A DNA stretch of 64,000 nt from Branchinecta lynchi. Its lineage: Eukaryota; Arthropoda; Branchiopoda; Anostraca; Branchinectidae. The position numbers and the translations under genes are program-made. The stretch covers positions 3,224,001 to 3,288,000 of the forward strand of contig JAKZAP010000018.1 of assembly GCA_023053575.1 (NCBI GenBank). The letters are read 5' to 3'. Positions 62,698 through 64,000 of the stretch are shown one piece after another. The notes beneath the pieces were generated by a model. That model saw only the letters and a list, made by a program, of their open reading frames with translations. It was not told the DNA's origin and ran no database searches. Every line of letters begins with the position of its first letter. Position 1 is the first letter of the stretch.

Positions 62698-63597
62698 AGG
62701 TGGTTTATGGTTCCGATAGCGTGGAGGAAGCTCGGAGGGGTCAGCACCGACTGCAACGTATTAAAAGGTCAAAATTGGCATGTTTAGAAGCGTTTATAAA
62801 ATAAAAAGCCTAATTCGACGCATCGACGAGTTTGGTCGGTGTACAGCAGGTACATGGACTCGGATGCAGCGGCGATCCAGATGTGGCTAAATGACAAACT
62901 GATGATTCCGGAAGACTCCGTTTTTTATTTTTTATTATTACATTTTTAGAGAGTTTTTACTCACAAGCAGTTGTTTCACAGTAAGTAGATGAAAATGACA
63001 AGTTGACTAAAGCCTCCCCCCCCCCCCACAAATACGGTGCAGCTACTGTTAGCCAGATCTATTACTGAGTGTCAGACCAGTAAAGAAGCTTTTTTTCGCT
63101 TGTTGAAGAAGTGACCAAGCAACTACCATGTTTCCCGTTGGCAAAGCTCTTGATTGATGCATTAATTAAGATCGGGCTTAGATTCTGAGAGAACAGGTTT
63201 TCGTTTGAGAACTGTTTGTCTCTCTTCCTAACAGATAAAAATGAGAGGTGGTGGTTTTAGGTGAATTCCGTTCGCGAGCCGATTTTCTATTGTAAGTCCA
63301 TTGTCTTTGTCTGTTTATTGTTGGGTTGCAACTTGGGTTGCATAGTAGATAAATAAATACTCAGTCAGCACAGGATGACTTTGAATCATTCAATAATGAT
63401 GCAAGACGGATAAGTCATCTAGAAAAATATCCTAGCTAACGTATCCGCTTTGAGCCATATTTTAAATAGCAGGTGTATATTCCTTTGGATGTTAGTTGAC
63501 ATTGTAGCCCACTATGTCATTTCCATCCACTTGCCCTGATGTGGGGGGGGGGGGGGAACTAGTTCCTTCTGAACCCCTAAGAATGACAGTGTGATTA

Positions 63598-63657
63598 TTT
63601 ATCATTTTCTAGCTTTTAGCTATTTGGCATCAAAGTTGATTAATTGATTGATCATTT
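63598..63657 (+). mobile_element. LINE 3' tail (family 1)
   Basis: TTTCTAGCTTTTAGCTATTT and the TTGATTAATTGATTGAT tail match the 3' ends at 410 and 52992. Only the tail is present. No feature is recognised from 63658 to the end of the window. Confidence 0.6.
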
Positions 63658-64000
63658 TTATTTTACCATTAAGCCAAAAAATTTGCCAAATTAAGCCAAA
63701 AGGGCGAAATGTCGTTACCAGTCGATAGGAATGATAATTGTGAACACTACAGTAGCTTTCTTTGTGCAAAATCGTAAAGCCAGCCAACATTCATACCTTG
63801 GGAATGAATCGGTTCTGGATTGCCACGAGATCTAATTGTCTTGTGTTTATTTATTTATTTTAAGTAGTTGTTTATGTATAGTATTCCATTTATTTTTTTC
63901 CCTTTTCTTTTTTGTTCCCAATACAATTATGCAAGCGATTAAATTATTGAGTCCTGCCACAAACAAATCTGTATCGATTTTCACGTGGCAGGTCTGTTAT

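Overview
The window is a transposon-rich stretch of nuclear DNA from an invertebrate animal. It has spliced genes with GT-AG introns and polypyrimidine tracts, 5'-truncated LINE copies ending in short A- or TGA-rich tails, many short inverted-repeat (MITE-type) elements with target-site duplications, and tRNA-derived SINEs. There are no bacterial operons and no CRISPR array. The species cannot be fixed from the sequence. An arthropod or another protostome is only a guess.

Two host genes can be traced. On the minus strand, six exons between 56028 and 39358 join with consistent phases into a protein of about 375 residues. Its last exon matches the C-terminal domain of borealin (CDCA8), a subunit of the chromosomal passenger complex. 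Its introns, about 16 kb in total, are full of transposon remains. On the plus strand, five exon-like open blocks (2899-3095, 6088-6354, 15430-15812, 25273-25399, 26965-27191) have good splice sites. They encode very hydrophilic, low-complexity protein of unknown family. The first three join in phase, as do the last two, but the link between the third and fourth is missing.

The rest is mostly repeats. Two large non-coding families dominate and are called L and G here. L copies lie at 6900-10212 (-), 10767-13217 (+), 13218-15362 (+, truncated), 27899-30272 (-), 31242-35200 (+) and 44900-48488 (+). G copies lie at 13266-14154 (-), 17148-18556 (+), 18569-19568 (+), 31975-33532 (-) and 61480-62697 (+), with fragments elsewhere. 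Both begin AACAAGA, carry internal tandem modules of about 137-146 bases containing AAGTTTCAT, have a GACGGACA-type microsatellite near the far end, and repeat a short terminal motif at both ends. G is nested inside L twice at the same position. One L copy has expanded a 281-base unit into an array of about eleven units (7057-10144).

Smaller elements include hAT-type elements with 8-base target duplications (for example 22236-24133, 57268-57544, 61142-61322), a probable Harbinger MITE (37207-37542), TTAA-flanked MITEs (54482-54923, 59340-59998), three copies of a GAGCGTGTTCC MITE, a family with AGTYGCGTTTTT ends, tRNA-Thr-headed SINEs (5352, 55315), hammerhead-like motifs in a dispersed repeat (12864, 22097, 16095), and fragments of at least four LINE lineages and a hAT transposase. 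Every product name is inferred from sequence motifs read by eye. No database search was run.
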